NCBI RefSeq assembly: GCF_901709675.1
Contig: NC_051097.1
Coordinates: 6,240,039-6,304,038 of the forward strand
DNA: 64,000 nucleotides
DNA from: Syngnathus acus
Taxonomy: Eukaryota; Chordata; Actinopteri; Syngnathiformes; Syngnathidae
Direction: 5' to 3'
Program-made: the position numbers and the translations under genes
Shown here: positions 1 through 11,867 of the stretch, piece by piece
Position numbering within the stretch: the stretch's first letter is position 1
Layout of the letters: each line of letters starts with the position of its first letter
Notes under the pieces: model-generated
What the model was told of the DNA's origin: nothing
Databases searched by the model: none
Seen by the model: only the letters and a program-made list of their open reading frames with translations

Positions 1-600
1 TTATACTTATTATGAAACACAATTTTATGCAGTCTATGTTGTGACAAAGGAGCTTCACATGGTTAAATCATGTGAACAAGTGTGTGTCTGTCACAAGTTT
101 CCCCTCAAAGGAAACGGGATCTTCCACACTCTTAGGAAAAGTGGAGAAAAAAAACAAAACAAAGACAGAGTTGAGTGATTTCACTGGACAGAAATGTCTG
201 TTAACAATCATCGCTGTTGTTTTACATCCTCTGGACGCTTTTACTTTCTTGTGCAAAACATGCCGTGCAAACTGGTTCTTAATCATTGCTGTCTGCTGTG
301 TTGTATAGAATGAATCACAGGCCCTGAAGCTACTCAAGCACTCTGTGTGATTATGAAGAAAGAGTTTCAAAAAGCCAGCTCGTTGTTTTTCAAAGAGGGG
401 ATGTCCAGTAGAAAGTCGATACAAACCTTGTAGAAATACGTTTTTATCCTAATTGTCATAATATGCAATTTAAAGTAACTTTACCGCTAAAAGCATGTCA
501 GTAGAGTTGCGTGTTGTTGTCGACAAACACGTGTGGTGTTGCACCGTCCGCTTATGTGCTGAATAATGGCACATGAGCGTTGGGAGGTCAGCAAAAATCA
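1..600. other. 5' flank with no recognisable gene
   Basis: The first 600 bases contain only short open frames without recognisable protein similarity or splice context. They are AT-rich non-coding flank of the Shadoo/PrP-like gene that starts near 630-690. Nothing else was recognised. Confidence 0.5.
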
Positions 601-619
601 TTCAACCTGTACCGTATTA

Positions 620-760
620 TTCATCTCGGGCCAATAGGGACACGTAGGGGGAGGAGCTTAGCTCTTGTTGGTATGGAATTAATTATGAACACAGCACCTT
701 CTGGATCAAATGGATGGGCCTCATCAACATTGCATCCTCAGAGCGGGACTCCACGGGAAG
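620..760 (+). promoter_or_regulatory. Promoter and untranslated first exon of the Shadoo/PrP-like gene
   Basis: A CCAAT box lies near 630. A strong donor (CGGGAAG|GTAAAC) ends a probable non-coding exon at 760. The matching acceptor is the TTTTTGCAG ending at 1065, so the intron is 761-1065 and the coding sequence lies whole in the next exon. An untranslated first exon followed by a single coding exon is the standard layout of prion-superfamily genes. The transcription start is not determined and is inferred to lie around 650-700. Confidence 0.5.
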
Positions 761-1080
761 GTAAACACATTGAATTGTTCTTTGATTTTTTTTTTTGCAT
801 GTTATTGACAAAGTAAATACATTGTTTAATAAATAATATTTGACTAGCCCTAGTACAAAATACATAAATCTAGAGAAGCCTTTTCATTTATTTGTAATTC
901 TACATCTTTTTATTCTCTAAACTACACACTTACAATTGTTTAATCATTTGATTGTGTAGCCTTTTCTTAATGCCGTTTGCTTTTTAGGTGTTTGACTGTC
1001 AGTTCTATTATTAAATTCAAAGCAAAGAAAATAATGAACATGTTTTGACTAATGTGTTTTTGCAGGACCTCTAGATTGTG

Positions 1081-1506
1081 ATGACAAGCCAGCAAAAGCT
1101 TGCGTCACTGTGGCTCTTGTTGCTGCTCATCGTAGCACTCTGCCCAGCTGCGCAGTCCACTTCCAGTAAGCGTGGCGGAAAAAGCAACAAGGCGCCTGCC
1201 TCAAAGGGTCACAGCCTCCCTAAGAATGGTCTGAAGTGGGCGGGGACAGCGACCGGCATGCTGGGCGGTACAGGCACGGGATATGGACTGGGTTTCCTCG
1301 GGAGGCCCAAGCAGGGGTCCAGGGGGCCCGTCGGCCACAAAAAGGAATCCACCGAGCGTTACAACGGCCAAGGGCAAATGTTTCGCAATCAGTCGAGGTG
1401 GAGGGCTTTTCTGAAGGCGGAGGCGCCTGCCCACATGAGCAACCGCTTCCTTATGCTGGGACACACACTCACCTTCCTCACAGGGATTTGTATGAACGCA
1501 CTTTGA
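1081..1506 (+). CDS. Shadoo/PrP-like small prion-superfamily protein
   Basis: This is a 141-residue protein in a single coding exon. The start is the ATG at 1081; the in-frame GTG just upstream is not used, and the exon begins at 1066 after a TTTTTGCAG acceptor. In order it shows a signal peptide (residues 1 to about 26, leucine-rich), a short Lys/Arg/Gly/Ser-rich basic segment, a Gly/Ala/Thr hydrophobic stretch at about 58-75 (AGTATGMLGGTGTGYGLGF) like the hydrophobic core of PrP and Shadoo, one N-glycosylation site (NQS), and a hydrophobic C-terminus that fits a GPI signal. It lacks the long repeats and the Cys-Cys globular domain of full PrP. It lies tail to tail with the full-length PrP gene, as expected for a linked duplicate. 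It could be the fish PrP-like gene (prnprs3) or a Shadoo (sprn2); I cannot separate these by eye. A poly(A) signal is at 1521. Confidence 0.7.
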   Translation: MTSQQKLASLWLLLLLIVALCPAAQSTSSKRGGKSNKAPASKGHSLPKNGLKWAGTATGMLGGTGTGYGLGFLGRPKQGSRGPVGHKKESTERYNGQGQMFRNQSRWRAFLKAEAPAHMSNRFLMLGHTLTFLTGICMNAL

Positions 1507-1520
1507 CCTGGTGGAAATAG

Positions 1521-1526
1521 AATAAA
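1521..1526 (+). terminator. Poly(A) signal of the Shadoo/PrP-like gene
   Basis: AATAAA lies 15 bases after the stop codon, so the 3' UTR is very short. Confidence 0.6.
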
Positions 1527-2917
1527 AGTTTGCAAATGATATTCCTTGTTGATTCATGTTGTGTAATTTTGATCAAGAGCGGAGGGAGACATTTTTAATT
1601 CAGACACTGTGTAGCGCGATTAATTTAAAATAGTTTCAAATGTATTTGACTGAAAAAAGACGAGTCACAAAACAGAGAACTGAGTCAAGAGATAGGGATT
1701 TCTGACACAGAATTTATTTGATAACATACACTTTTACAGCAAATTGTAATACATTAGTATCATTTGTTGGCTGGGGGGGGCGTCAGATTAATGCAACTGA
1801 ATTCGATGACGTATTTATTTAGTATTCCAATTGTAAAGGAGAAGTGCACTTTTTTCCATATGGGAAACACAAATGTGTGGAAAATACCCAACATTCATTT
1901 AAATTTCATTTTAATTGACAAAACTGAATGATTTGTGAAATTTAAAAATATATAAAACAACAAAAGAAAATGATCTACTACACAAGTTACTGCACAATAA
2001 ATCATTCCCGGGACCTGACTAACTAGTCAAAGATTAAAAATGGACAACTGAGATGGAAAGATGTCTTTAAAATTTAAATTGAAAGTACATTTTCTTCTGT
2101 TACAACTTTACTCTCATAACATGATGTTTGTCTCATAGCTTTATTCTTATAAGAATGTAACATTTTTTCCTGAATATTTCAATTTACATCTTGCAACTTT
2201 TTATCCTTATAATTTCAGCAGTAGTTTTTCCAGCGTGCTCCTGTTACAATTTGTCTGAAAACATTTGCATGATAATTCCCAGAAAGCAGGCGCTCTATTT
2301 ACACAACACAGTGCACACCCTGTTTACGCTCAGCAGGTGAAGCATTATTACTAGCTATAGTGTTATAATAAACTGCCATATAAGTGCAAAAAAAAAAAAA
2401 ACTACGTACCGGTACTCTATTAACAACATTAAGTGCAAATAAAAGATGAGACAGAACTTTTCATGAAGACGCACAGGTTAGTTTTATGCAGAATGTGTGT
2501 GTGTGTGTATATACGTGGGGTAGTTAATCAATTGTTAGGTGCCGTCTCGGTTACATGATGCTTTTATATACGATGCTGTTTATATCGCAACTCTGATCAA
2601 ACCTGGAAATGTTCATTTCCATTCAAGGATCAAAAGTGTTTGTGAATTTCACCATTCTGCTCCTTGTTTGAGATTAGCAAGGTTTGCAAAAAAGTACTGA
2701 AACCTTGAAGATTTAAAGACAAACAGAGCTCACCTATGAAGGTGAAAGTGCCTTTTAGAAAGTCCAATATGTATCCCTCCCAAGTTTTTATCAGTAGTTT
2801 ACATAGTCGTTGACATAATATGAGCCAGAAGGTGCAAAATTCATTATTGAGGATATAGAATACATTGGACCAGCATTACTGTGTAAACACGTGCAGCTAT
2901 AATGGCGAGACTGTTTT
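1527..2917. other. Convergent intergenic region and PrP 3' UTR
   Basis: This AT-rich stretch lies between two convergent prion-family genes. The right part should be the 3' UTR of the minus-strand PrP gene. It holds an A-run near 2389 and a short TG run near 2497, and no coding signal. Confidence 0.5.
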
Positions 2918-4432
2918 TTACTGGAGTAGAAGCATGCTGGACAGCATCACGAAGAGTGATGGAAAAAACTGTACCACCCCGGAGCTTGGCCCCCTTTGGA
3001 CCTGAGAGTCAAACTTGCGTTTCTCCAGGAAGCGCTCGGAGTAGACCATGTAATTCTCCACGCAGCGCCGTACCTTCATCTGTTCCACCAGAGATGGGTA
3101 GCCGATCTCCTCGATGCTCACTGTGTCGTCGTCTTCTTGGATATTTCCGGAGGAGTTGGTCTTCTGTTCCTTGAGAAGATCCGTTCTGTTCATACATTTG
3201 GCCATGAACGCGTCATAGGTCTCGGCTCTCGGCGGCGGTTTGTAGACATAATCGCGGCCAAAGTCCTTCTGGTCGGTGGATTGCGAACCGTAACGGCGGT
3301 ACATGTAGTTGTTGTAGTAGGACTCTTCCTCTGGGTTACGGAACGAGAAGTGCGGTCGAGGGAAGCGCCCCAGTCCGTATCCTACCGCCATCCCGGCTAC
3401 GGCGCCCACGCCCGCCGCCATGATAGCCTTCTTGGCGAACCCCGTAGATTTGGGTTTGTAACCCATACCCTGCACGGAACGGGAGAAGGGGGACCCTCCC
3501 ATTCCGTGACCGCCGTACCCGTAAGCGCCCCCGCCAATGTGGGGACTCAGGATCTTATTGTTTGGGTTTCCTTGTGGATAGCCGAATGATCCGCCACGCC
3601 CGGGATATTGGTTTCTGTTTGGATACCCCCCTGCAGCTGGGTAGCCTCCTGCAACTGGGTAGCCACCCCTGTTAGGATAGCCCCCTCCGGCAGGGTAGCT
3701 TCCCCCGGCCGGGTAGCTCCCCCCGGCCGGGTAGCCACCCCTGTTTGGGTAGCCCCCTGGATTCTGGTTAGGATATCCTCCGGCAGGGTAATTGCCCCTT
3801 CCAGGGTTTTGGTTGGGGTATCCACCTCCTGCGGGGTACTGGTTGGGGTATCCACCAGCAGCTGGATTACGGCCTGCGGGGTTCTGGTTTGGATAGCCGC
3901 CAGCAGGGTTCTGGTTCGGGTATCCACCGGCAGCTGGATTACGGCCTGCGGGGTTCTGGTTCGGATAACCGCCAGCAGGGTTCTGGTTAGGGTATCCACC
4001 AGCAGCTGGATTACGGCCTGCCGGGTTCTGGTTGGGGTATCCACCAGCGGCTGGCTTACGACCGGCAGGGTTTTGATTTGGATAACTACCACCAGCTGGA
4101 AAACTACCACCAGCTGGATAACCACCGGCGTTGGGTCGACCGGGATTCTGGTTGGGGTAACTACCGCCTCCCGGATAAGTTGATGGTTTTCTATTTCCTG
4201 CTCCTGGGTAATTCCCACCAGATGGGTATGGATTGGTGTTTCGGTTAGAGGAGCCTCCTGGATTCGAGCTGGACGGTTTGGATTGCGAGCCCCGGTTACT
4301 CGAAGAAGAGCTGGAAGATCTCCGGCTACTGCTGCTGCTCCCGCCCCCTCTCTTGGCCCATGTGGAGTCGGTGTTTAGCAGACATATGATGAGAGAAGAC
4401 AGCAAAGCTGCCTCGACCCATCGCTTCATCAT
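2918..4432 (-). CDS. prnp: Prion protein, long-repeat fish type
   Basis: A 504-residue GPI-anchored cell-surface prion protein in one coding exon. In order: signal peptide 1-26; a Ser/Arg/Gly stretch; a long degenerate Gly-Tyr-Pro-Asn-Gln repeat domain (about 65-300); the conserved hydrophobic core at about 333-358 (starting AKKAIMAAGVGAVAG); a globular domain with two cysteines (about 413 and 457) and N-glycosylation sites NRT (415) and NSS (426) between them; and a hydrophobic GPI tail from about 485. Paired cysteines enclosing glycosylation sites and the Ala/Gly core are PrP hallmarks; the length and repeat type are those of fish PrP rather than tetrapod PrP. ATG-ATG at 4432 directly follows an acceptor (CTTCTTAG|GGCC, exon starting at 4436). 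The untranslated first exon ends at 4801 with donor GTAAAC. Which fish PrP copy this is cannot be decided here. Confidence 0.9.
   Translation of the reverse strand: MMKRWVEAALLSSLIICLLNTDSTWAKRGGGSSSSSRRSSSSSSSNRGSQSKPSSSNPGGSSNRNTNPYPSGGNYPGAGNRKPSTYPGGGSYPNQNPGRPNAGGYPAGGSFPAGGSYPNQNPAGRKPAAGGYPNQNPAGRNPAAGGYPNQNPAGGYPNQNPAGRNPAAGGYPNQNPAGGYPNQNPAGRNPAAGGYPNQYPAGGGYPNQNPGRGNYPAGGYPNQNPGGYPNRGGYPAGGSYPAGGSYPAGGGYPNRGGYPVAGGYPAAGGYPNRNQYPGRGGSFGYPQGNPNNKILSPHIGGGAYGYGGHGMGGSPFSRSVQGMGYKPKSTGFAKKAIMAAGVGAVAGMAVGYGLGRFPRPHFSFRNPEEESYYNNYMYRRYGSQSTDQKDFGRDYVYKPPPRAETYDAFMAKCMNRTDLLKEQKTNSSGNIQEDDDTVSIEEIGYPSLVEQMKVRRCVENYMVYSERFLEKRKFDSQVQRGPSSGVVQFFPSLFVMLSSMLLLQ
3577..4250 (-). repeat. Coding tandem repeats of PrP with a 72-bp higher-order unit
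   Basis: The segment encodes tandem GGYPNQNPAG-type units. Near-identical 72-bp (24-codon) blocks recur with GCTGGATTACGG at about 3861, 3933 and 4005, exactly 72 bp apart, which suggests recent unequal exchange. Confidence 0.85.
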
Positions 4433-4800
4433 GGCCCTAAGAAGAAAAGGAGCAAAATCACTGATTTGAAATTAAATAAACACAATTACCAACAACAATG
4501 ACAAGGCAACAAATGACATCATGTTCCTGGTCGGTAATTGATCATCCGATAGCGAGAGCGACTTTAACCTGATAGTATTTTAGCAATCGGCATTTTTTTT
4601 TCCTCTCATCGTGTGCTTGACTAAAACAAATCATGAGGAACCCACAACAGAATTTACAAATATTGTCGAATATATCATTTTTCTTTCAAATAAATCGGCA
4701 ACAGGCAACTTGGCCGACAGCGATCAACCATAAGAATAAAACAAACATGAATAACGGAATTAGCTTTGTCTCGACTATGGAAAATTATTATTGCGTTTAC

Positions 4801-4930
4801 CTGAATAATGTCCCACTGAGGAAAAACGGCTAAACGCGGTTATTCGTCGTTAAATTGAGAGATTACGCGTTGTTGTCCTCTGTGTTCTTTCGCTCCGTTA
4901 TGCGCTGATACTGTGAGGGTTGGGTCTTGA
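4801..4930 (-). other. prnp: Untranslated first exon of the PrP gene
   Basis: Reading the minus strand, a donor ATTCAG|GTAAAC ends this exon at 4801. The intron 4800-4437 leads to the single coding exon. The 5' limit is a guess from the usual short length of PrP exon 1. Confidence 0.5.
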
Positions 4931-5560
4931 GCTGCGGAGCACTCGTTTTTGTACACACCCTCGACCTGACATTTGAATGAGTCCAGATACAACCAGTTAC
5001 CAGGAAAACAATTTTGCTTGATTGTACTCTTTTTGTGTTAAAATGCTCCAGAGTAATTTTGCGATTAATACAACATGAAAATTTTGGAAGGTCATTTTTG
5101 TATAAATGTTATTTTATTTCATCCTGTGACGCCCAGTTCACAAAACAAGCGCATCTGTTACTCATGCGCAGTAGTGCGGTCCAAAGCTGGGCAGAACGGC
5201 TAGCGTCTCTCTCATTGGCTGATGTCACCATGGCTGTGACGTCACGACTGTAAACTGACAAGATACCCGTATGTACTCGCGGTACATCGTGGAAAGATGT
5301 CGGAAAGGAGAGTAACAGGTGGAGGAACCGCGGACACGAAATCAGCCATAAAGCTCCAACGTCGCCGTGTTTATTGCTAGATTTTAAATTAAGTAAGTAG
5401 CTAAATTAGTTATTCCTAGAAGCGGAGTCGTCTGGTGTGCATGGGAGGCTTAAAACGTCTTAATCCGAAGAAGAGACCGAGCGGTGACTGGCAGAGAACG
5501 ACCGCGTGAGAGGGCTTCAACCGGGCAGGGGTGCTGCTTCGGCTTCTCGCTTAGGTGGGG
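4931..5560. promoter_or_regulatory. Shared head-to-head promoter region of prnp (-) and pptc7 (+)
   Basis: The PrP gene is transcribed leftward and pptc7 rightward from this interval. It holds an ATTGG inverted CCAAT box at 5214-5218 and a perfect CRE palindrome TGACGTCA at 5237-5244. GC content rises from about 5440 into pptc7 exon 1. A bidirectional promoter is inferred from geometry and motifs only. Confidence 0.5.
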
Positions 5561-8500
5561 ATGTTATCCGTACTGTCTTATGGCAGACTGGTAGCCAGGG
5601 CTGTCCTCGGTGGACTCTCGCAGACGGACGGGCGCGACTACAGCCTCGTTACCGCCAGCTATGGCTTCGGCAAGGACTTTCGGAAGGGGATTCTTAAGAA
5701 AGGGATGTGCTACGGGGACGACGCCTGCTTCATTGCGAGGAACAAGAGTGCCGACGTTTTGGGTAAGATCACTCGCCGTTAGTGGGAACCGGTCTGCATG
5801 CTCCGGTTGTACCCGGTTGACCTTCAGTGGTCCGTCGTCCACCCCTACACGTGGACTGACCTCACGATGAAAACACAACAGCCTCCACCCCCTCCGGTCA
5901 CACGGCCTGAACATTATCCCCAAATTCCATTTTACAAAATTTGTCCGTTTCATTCGTATGCATTCACTAAGTGAAATTGACCTATAACGGCGTAATTTAT
6001 TGTTATGACATGTTGTCGAGGTGGAGTTTTTACGCCGTACACCAAATGACCTTTCACCTAGATACGTTCGGACAAAAAAGCGGTGCAAGATAATTCACCA
6101 AATCGAGTCGGGGGGTGTATATAAACTCATACAAAGACTCCCAATGTAGAAATTAACACAAATTCGAAACATTGTGACAGAAAACAACAAGGTCAGAATG
6201 GTCAAGCATGGAGGCGGCCATTTTGCTAACAGCGACGTTAGCCTCTCTTAGCTTGGCTGGAATTGGCTTTTGTCCACAGACGTGTTGAGCAAACGAAAGA
6301 GTTTTTCATGCCTTTCCGGGGGAACCACCTAGGAGTTTCTCATTCAGGGTTTTTTTCTTAAATGTATCACAGAATACTGCGTGCAAATTTCCCTTTAAAC
6401 CTAACACGTTTACTCTTATAAAATTAGGGAGGGGGCTGCATCAATTCTGCAATTTGAGTGTAATTTAACACATTTGTGAACAGGAGAGGGGATTATAAAC
6501 TTCTAAAACCGTGATGTCACAGCAAACAAAGAGCAAAATATTACAAAATGTCAATGGTTTGCATCAGCCGATCTCCGGGAATTAAAAATAATGTTTGTAT
6601 TTCTGCCTTTGTGATGTAAGAGGTCTTATTTACATGCTTTTCATTGTTCTTTAATGTTCTTAAATAATTCATTATTTCTTGGCTTATGTCATTGTACTGT
6701 CCTGGCTTTCTCCAGTTCAAAACAATAATTTGTGTTATTCAATTGACCTTGTGAACACCGCACATTTTGTTTTCCTCTCTCAAGATAGGTGTGCTAATTT
6801 CCTGCTTGTCTCACAGGTGTAGCGGATGGCGTGGGTGGCTGGCGAGACTACGGCGTCGACCCATCTCAGTTCTCTGCCACGTTGATGAGAACATGCGAGC
6901 GGCTAGTGAAGGAAGGTCGCTTCACTCCGAGCAATCCAGTGGGCATCCTGACCTCTGGCTACTATGAACTCTTACAGAACAAAGTCCCCCTTTTAGGTAA
7001 GTTATGAGGATGTACATTTTGTGAAACCAAACAGAAACTCAATCTACCGCAGCCCTCACACTTGTTGAATAACCAGTTTCGTATTTATTGCGATGGTAAT
7101 GTGTACCTGAGCTCTGCAGCCGAATGCGGCTCTGTTTTGCCCCCCAAGGCTACAGTCGCTCAGCAGCATAAATAATAATAAACACCTTAAGGTACCGATA
7201 AATATTAGCTGTTTTTTTTGGGGGGTTTTTTAGGCAGCAGCACAGCCTGCATCGTAGTGCTGGACCGACGGAGTCACCAGCTCCACACGTGTAACCTCGG
7301 CGACTCGGGCTTCCTGGTGGTGCGCGGAGGCGAGGTGGTACACCGTTCGGATGAGCAGCAGCACTACTTCAACACGCCCTTCCAGCTGTCCATCGCTCCC
7401 CCGGGGTCCGAAGGGGTGGTGCTCAGTGACAGGTGGGCGGCGAGACCCGTGTGACGCACCGTGAAAAGAAGTGCCCCTTAGCTTTTGTTGTGCTCAGCAT
7501 CTTCTGTCTTCCTTCACACTGAATATGAGGGAAGGAATTTCATTCTGTAGATATCGAATACAGGAAATGGGCAAGCGTTCTTGTTCCACATGACCACAAA
7601 TTCTTCCCCGCCGTTGTGCTTGAGATGTACATCATTTGCAACCTCAAAACGACGTATGCTCCTATTACTAGTAAATAGCATGGCGTGCTCTACAAAATGG
7701 CCTCCGGACCATGTCGTTTTGGATTTTGGCAAATTTGCATTCGCTGAACTCTATCTTTTTTTTTTTTTTTAATTAGGAACAGAGTCATGGGGTACTGACA
7801 TTCACCCATTAATGGATTCCCATTAAAATTAATGGAACACAACTATCCAGTCCAACCGCAGAGTCGAGTTTCCCTCTCACAGATGCCTGGCGGAACCACA
7901 CTTTTGCACCCCCCCCCCCCCCTCCTTCAGAGAGAAAAATTATGCTTAAACTGTTCCTACACCAGGACTTCAGTATGTCATAGGTTCTGGAAATAAATAT
8001 GCGGCCATGAGACCAGCAAGACTCCCTAGCGAGGCAGGACTGCTACCATGTCAACAGTTAACAAAACACCGTGTCCGAGCGACCTCCTCCTTAATAATAG
8101 ATACGAAGAGCTTCAGTTTTGCGTTTCTTTGAACTCATTGTCTCCGTTTTCCCCTTTTCAGTCCAGAAGCTGCTGACAGCTCCTCGTTTGATGTGCAGCT
8201 CGGTGACATCATCCTCACCGCCACCGACGGCCTCTTCGACAACATGCCCGATTACATGATTCTCCGGGAGCTCAAAAAACTCAAGGTGTGACATTGTTTT
8301 TAAACCGGCGTGCAACATCCTGCACGGATTAGATTTCCTCCTAAGTAATGTCTCGTCTTCTTATTCAGACCAGCAACTATGAGAGCATTCTGCAGACGGC
8401 GCAGAGTATAGCAAAACAAGCTCACGACCTCGCCTATGATCCCAACTACATGTCGCCGTTTGCACAGTTTGCATGTGACAACGGTCTGAATGTAAGAGGT

Positions 8501-8675
8501 AAGCGTGTCCCTCACATGCACCAAGAATGACGTCCAGTTGTTGAGGTGCATCTCATCACACGACCACAACACCATCACAAACACTTGAAATGTATTTGTC
8601 TGGTTTTCTCCCGCAGGAGGAAAGCCAGACGACATCACGGTGCTGCTTTCCATCGTGGCCGAATATACAGACTAG
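5561..8675 (+). CDS. pptc7: PPTC7-type mitochondrial PP2C phosphatase
   Basis: Six coding exons give 297 aa: 5561-5762, 6817-6996, 7234-7432, 8162-8285, 8369-8498, 8617-8675, all GT-AG. The start is the ATG at 5561; the in-frame GTG upstream is ignored. PPTC7 is a mitochondrial PPM-family serine/threonine phosphatase that acts on COQ7 and other matrix proteins and restrains mitophagy. The sequence shows a basic/hydrophobic N-terminus fitting mitochondrial targeting ([19 protein letters not shown]), the metal-binding PP2C motif DGVGGW at the start of exon 2, the GDSGF and DGLFDN motifs, and the C-terminal GGKPDDITV motif with its metal-binding aspartate. Length is close to the roughly 300 residues of the human protein. 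No lesion is seen. Confidence 0.93.
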
Positions 8676-10857
8676 GAAGCGCGTGCGCTCGAATGTGCGT
8701 TTGGCGCCGCGGGGCTCGCTCACCCCTTTCCCGTCCGCCCGACTCTTCCTCCGACACGACGCCCACGCTTCCATCCATGTCTGTTTAGTTTTCGTTTGTT
8801 CCTCCGGCGTGTCAAAGGGAAAGCGGGCAGCTCGGATAGATCCATGTTGACCGTGGTGCAGGAGAAACCCCAACGCGGCACATTAAGGCGTCCAAATTGC
8901 ACGGCATGGAAAGAGGAGTAAGCCAGGCTTTGGAGGTTCTTTGATCAAGAATCAAGAGGTTGAACTTGAATGTGTTTCTGTAGCCCCATTTGAGGCCAAT
9001 GCAGAGGAGGCGGCTTTGCGAATGTGCAGGTTGAGCTAACTAGCTCGGCCCTCGGAGGGAACTCAACAGAGCCTCCGTCGAGCCAACATGCATCGAGGTT
9101 TGGGGCTTGTAAATAGTTCTGAGACTGTCTTTACTTTTGGATTTATTTCTCTTTGACTTACTGTTGCGAGTGATGCGTTCACGGACACACTGAGATAGTG
9201 TGATAGAAAAAGGGAGTAATTGCGTGCGTTTGAGTGAGTTCCAATGTCACGTTTGATGTTAAGAGAAACGCTATAGCATCTGCTAATGCTCACGGTTGCA
9301 AACATAGGTCAAGGGTGTGACGATAGAGATGTATATTTTTTTAAATAATATTTGAAAGTCTCTGCCCAATCAAATGCTGTATTTCCTCCTATAGTGGTTT
9401 ACTCAATGAACTGCCAAGATTGTCAGATGTTGATTGGGGTGGGCGGGGCTTTACACGTACAGATGGATTTTGAAAATATTAAAATGACGATACATTTTAT
9501 CCACACATTTTTCTATCGTACTGTTTCCCAATTAAGACGGGGAACAACAGACGAAAAATCTCTTTGCACGCCTCGCATCCAAAAATTGCATCTTTTGGTT
9601 AAACATTTCGATCCACTAACATAGATCAAATATTACCATTTTATTTTATATGTGCTGTCCAGCAAAACAGTATTGCAGAATCTTTTTGCAGTTTGATTCA
9701 ACGTGTGTAAAAAAAAAAAAAAAAAAAAAAAACGCTTGTCACATAAGTCATTAACTAAAACCGTCCCAAAATTAGGCAAGTCATGCTTTTGTTGGACAGT
9801 GGTGATTGTTCTTACACCGCCACCTAGTGGCACAATACTTTGTAAATGTTATTTAAGGTAAGGCGTTTATTTCTTCCAGTGTGACAAGGGTACTATTTGA
9901 GGAAATATGGTATGTTTGGTTTAGGAAAAACTATGAGTTGAGTTTTTTTTTTTTTTAACTTTCTGTTGCTGCTTTTCTGTGTAATTTGAATATATGAGCT
10001 GAATTACATGAACATTTTCACCGTGGTTGTGTGCGTGCGGATTTGAGTCCCTTTACGTAATGTCTTGACCGTTTCAACATGGGTACACCAATGACATTTT
10101 ATCATAATATATTCATCAGAGCGCCTTGTGGTTGTAAACGCGCAGCAATACTGTACACAAATTATGCTCAAAATTTGGTGGGATTGATCCGATTTTTTTT
10201 GCTGGAGGATTTTGTCTTTCATACATGCGATTGGTTGTCTGTCGAGCTTGTGCACGACAGGTTTCTGAAGCCAAAGAACGAAAGCCATATAGAGTAGAAT
10301 GCATATTAGGGACCTTGCTCTGTACTGTATGTCTTGCTGTAAGTGGAGACCAATAATGTCACTGTTTTATGTATGTTTCAATATTATAGTAGGAGCTGTA
10401 CTCGTGTGGCGGGGGTAGATTATTTGTCAGTGCTTTTCTCTTTGCATGGTTTCAGTCGATCCGTTTTGCTCCTGTGTCTTTAAAATGTATGTCCTGGAAA
10501 AATGTAACTTGTATGCAGACAAAGGCTGTGAAATTTTAGCGTGCGAATGAAAAGGGGGGAGCACAATTTAAGCCTTAACACATGATCTGTCATCAAGAGG
10601 CCTTCCCTGTCTTTGCAAGCTTGTCTCGTCCATGTTGTTGTTTGTGTGTTCAATACGGTCTGCATACGTCCAGTTGTGTGTTCTCCCCATCAAAGCAAAG
10701 GTGCTTCTGCCATCTCGACGACTGGTACGATTGTCCTTTTTCCAACAAGCGATATTTGTATGGGTGAATGAACTGTACATCTGTTTGTCACGGTGTAACA
10801 ATGCAAGTCTAATTTATGTAAATATGTTTTGAAAAAAATGTACAATATTTAAATAAA
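8676..10857 (+). other. pptc7: Long 3' UTR of pptc7
   Basis: About 2.2 kb without coding signal runs to AATAAA at 10852-10857, the first well-placed poly(A) signal. Long 3' UTRs are typical of this gene. It includes T- and A-runs (for example 9709-9731). Confidence 0.55.
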
Positions 10858-11867
10858 GAAGTTATAGTATTTTTATTTATTATTATTATAATTAAAAGTA
10901 TTTATATTTAACAGAAAATGACTTGATTCATTAATTGCTCAATTTTTATCTGAGTCTGCAAAATTTTAATTTGTAAAACTTGTTTTAAAATGTAAAATAT
11001 AAATATCCCCACAAATTCGGTGTTGCATAATTCATTGTCTTCGTGGACATTCAAATTTTCTTGAGGTTAACATTAGGCTGCATTGGTCATGTAATCTAGT
11101 TAGCCAAGCAATTACATAGTAATCAGTATTTGCTAATTGGTTATTTCATAATTATTTTGTATGTTTTAGTTTCTGCTTTATACATGTGCTTGGTTAAATT
11201 ATTTTTTAAATAAATTCATTAATTTATATTTTTTAGTCTCGTATCCTCAATACAAATGACTTGGCCACCCTTTTAAAAAATTATATGGATCGATAGATTC
11301 AACAGTACCATGTGACTAATTATTGTAAAACACGTACTGGCCACACGGGGGCAGTCATGCTTGCCACAGCAAAAAGAGGTCCCCATAGAAGACATTTAGG
11401 AACCTTTGTAGTGCGTGAGTTTGTTTTATAAAAATCGAACAACTCCGTTAATCCTTTTCTAAACAACAATACTAGTTCACCGCTTCCGATTGCGTTTGTA
11501 AAGCTGCAGTGCGGCCTTGAACCTAATGGGGGCAGTAGATAGTTGTTTTGTTGTACCTACTAAACGTGCTAGTCTGCATTCCTGCTGACAGTAGCAGAGA
11601 TTTTGCAACTGTACGATTCAGCAGACAGGTGCGTGTGATGCTAGCAGGTTAGCTTGGAGTCCACACACCATTAATATTTTCGTGGAGAAATGATGACGCT
11701 AAATCCACAATGTGACTTTTAAATACGGGGGCTTAACATCAAAAAGCTTCCCTACTAGCATCCGTAGCGAGTTAGCATACCCCGGGACAGGAGTTGGGCT
11801 GCGTGGAGGTTTATGAGAGTTAAAAATAAGACCAGTATTATTTTCTGCGGAGATAAATGTTGGCTAA
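10858..11867. other. Intergenic region and tbc1d10a 5' flank
   Basis: AT-rich to about 11300, then more balanced sequence that should hold the tbc1d10a promoter and 5' UTR. No TATA box or gene was recognised. Confidence 0.4.

Noticed and set aside
3547-4218. Long alternative-frame ORFs on both strands over the PrP repeats (minus 3547-4218, plus 3608-4183).
   Set aside because: They are produced by the 72-bp and shorter repeat periodicity being a multiple of three. The PrP frame has the signal peptide, cysteines and anchor.
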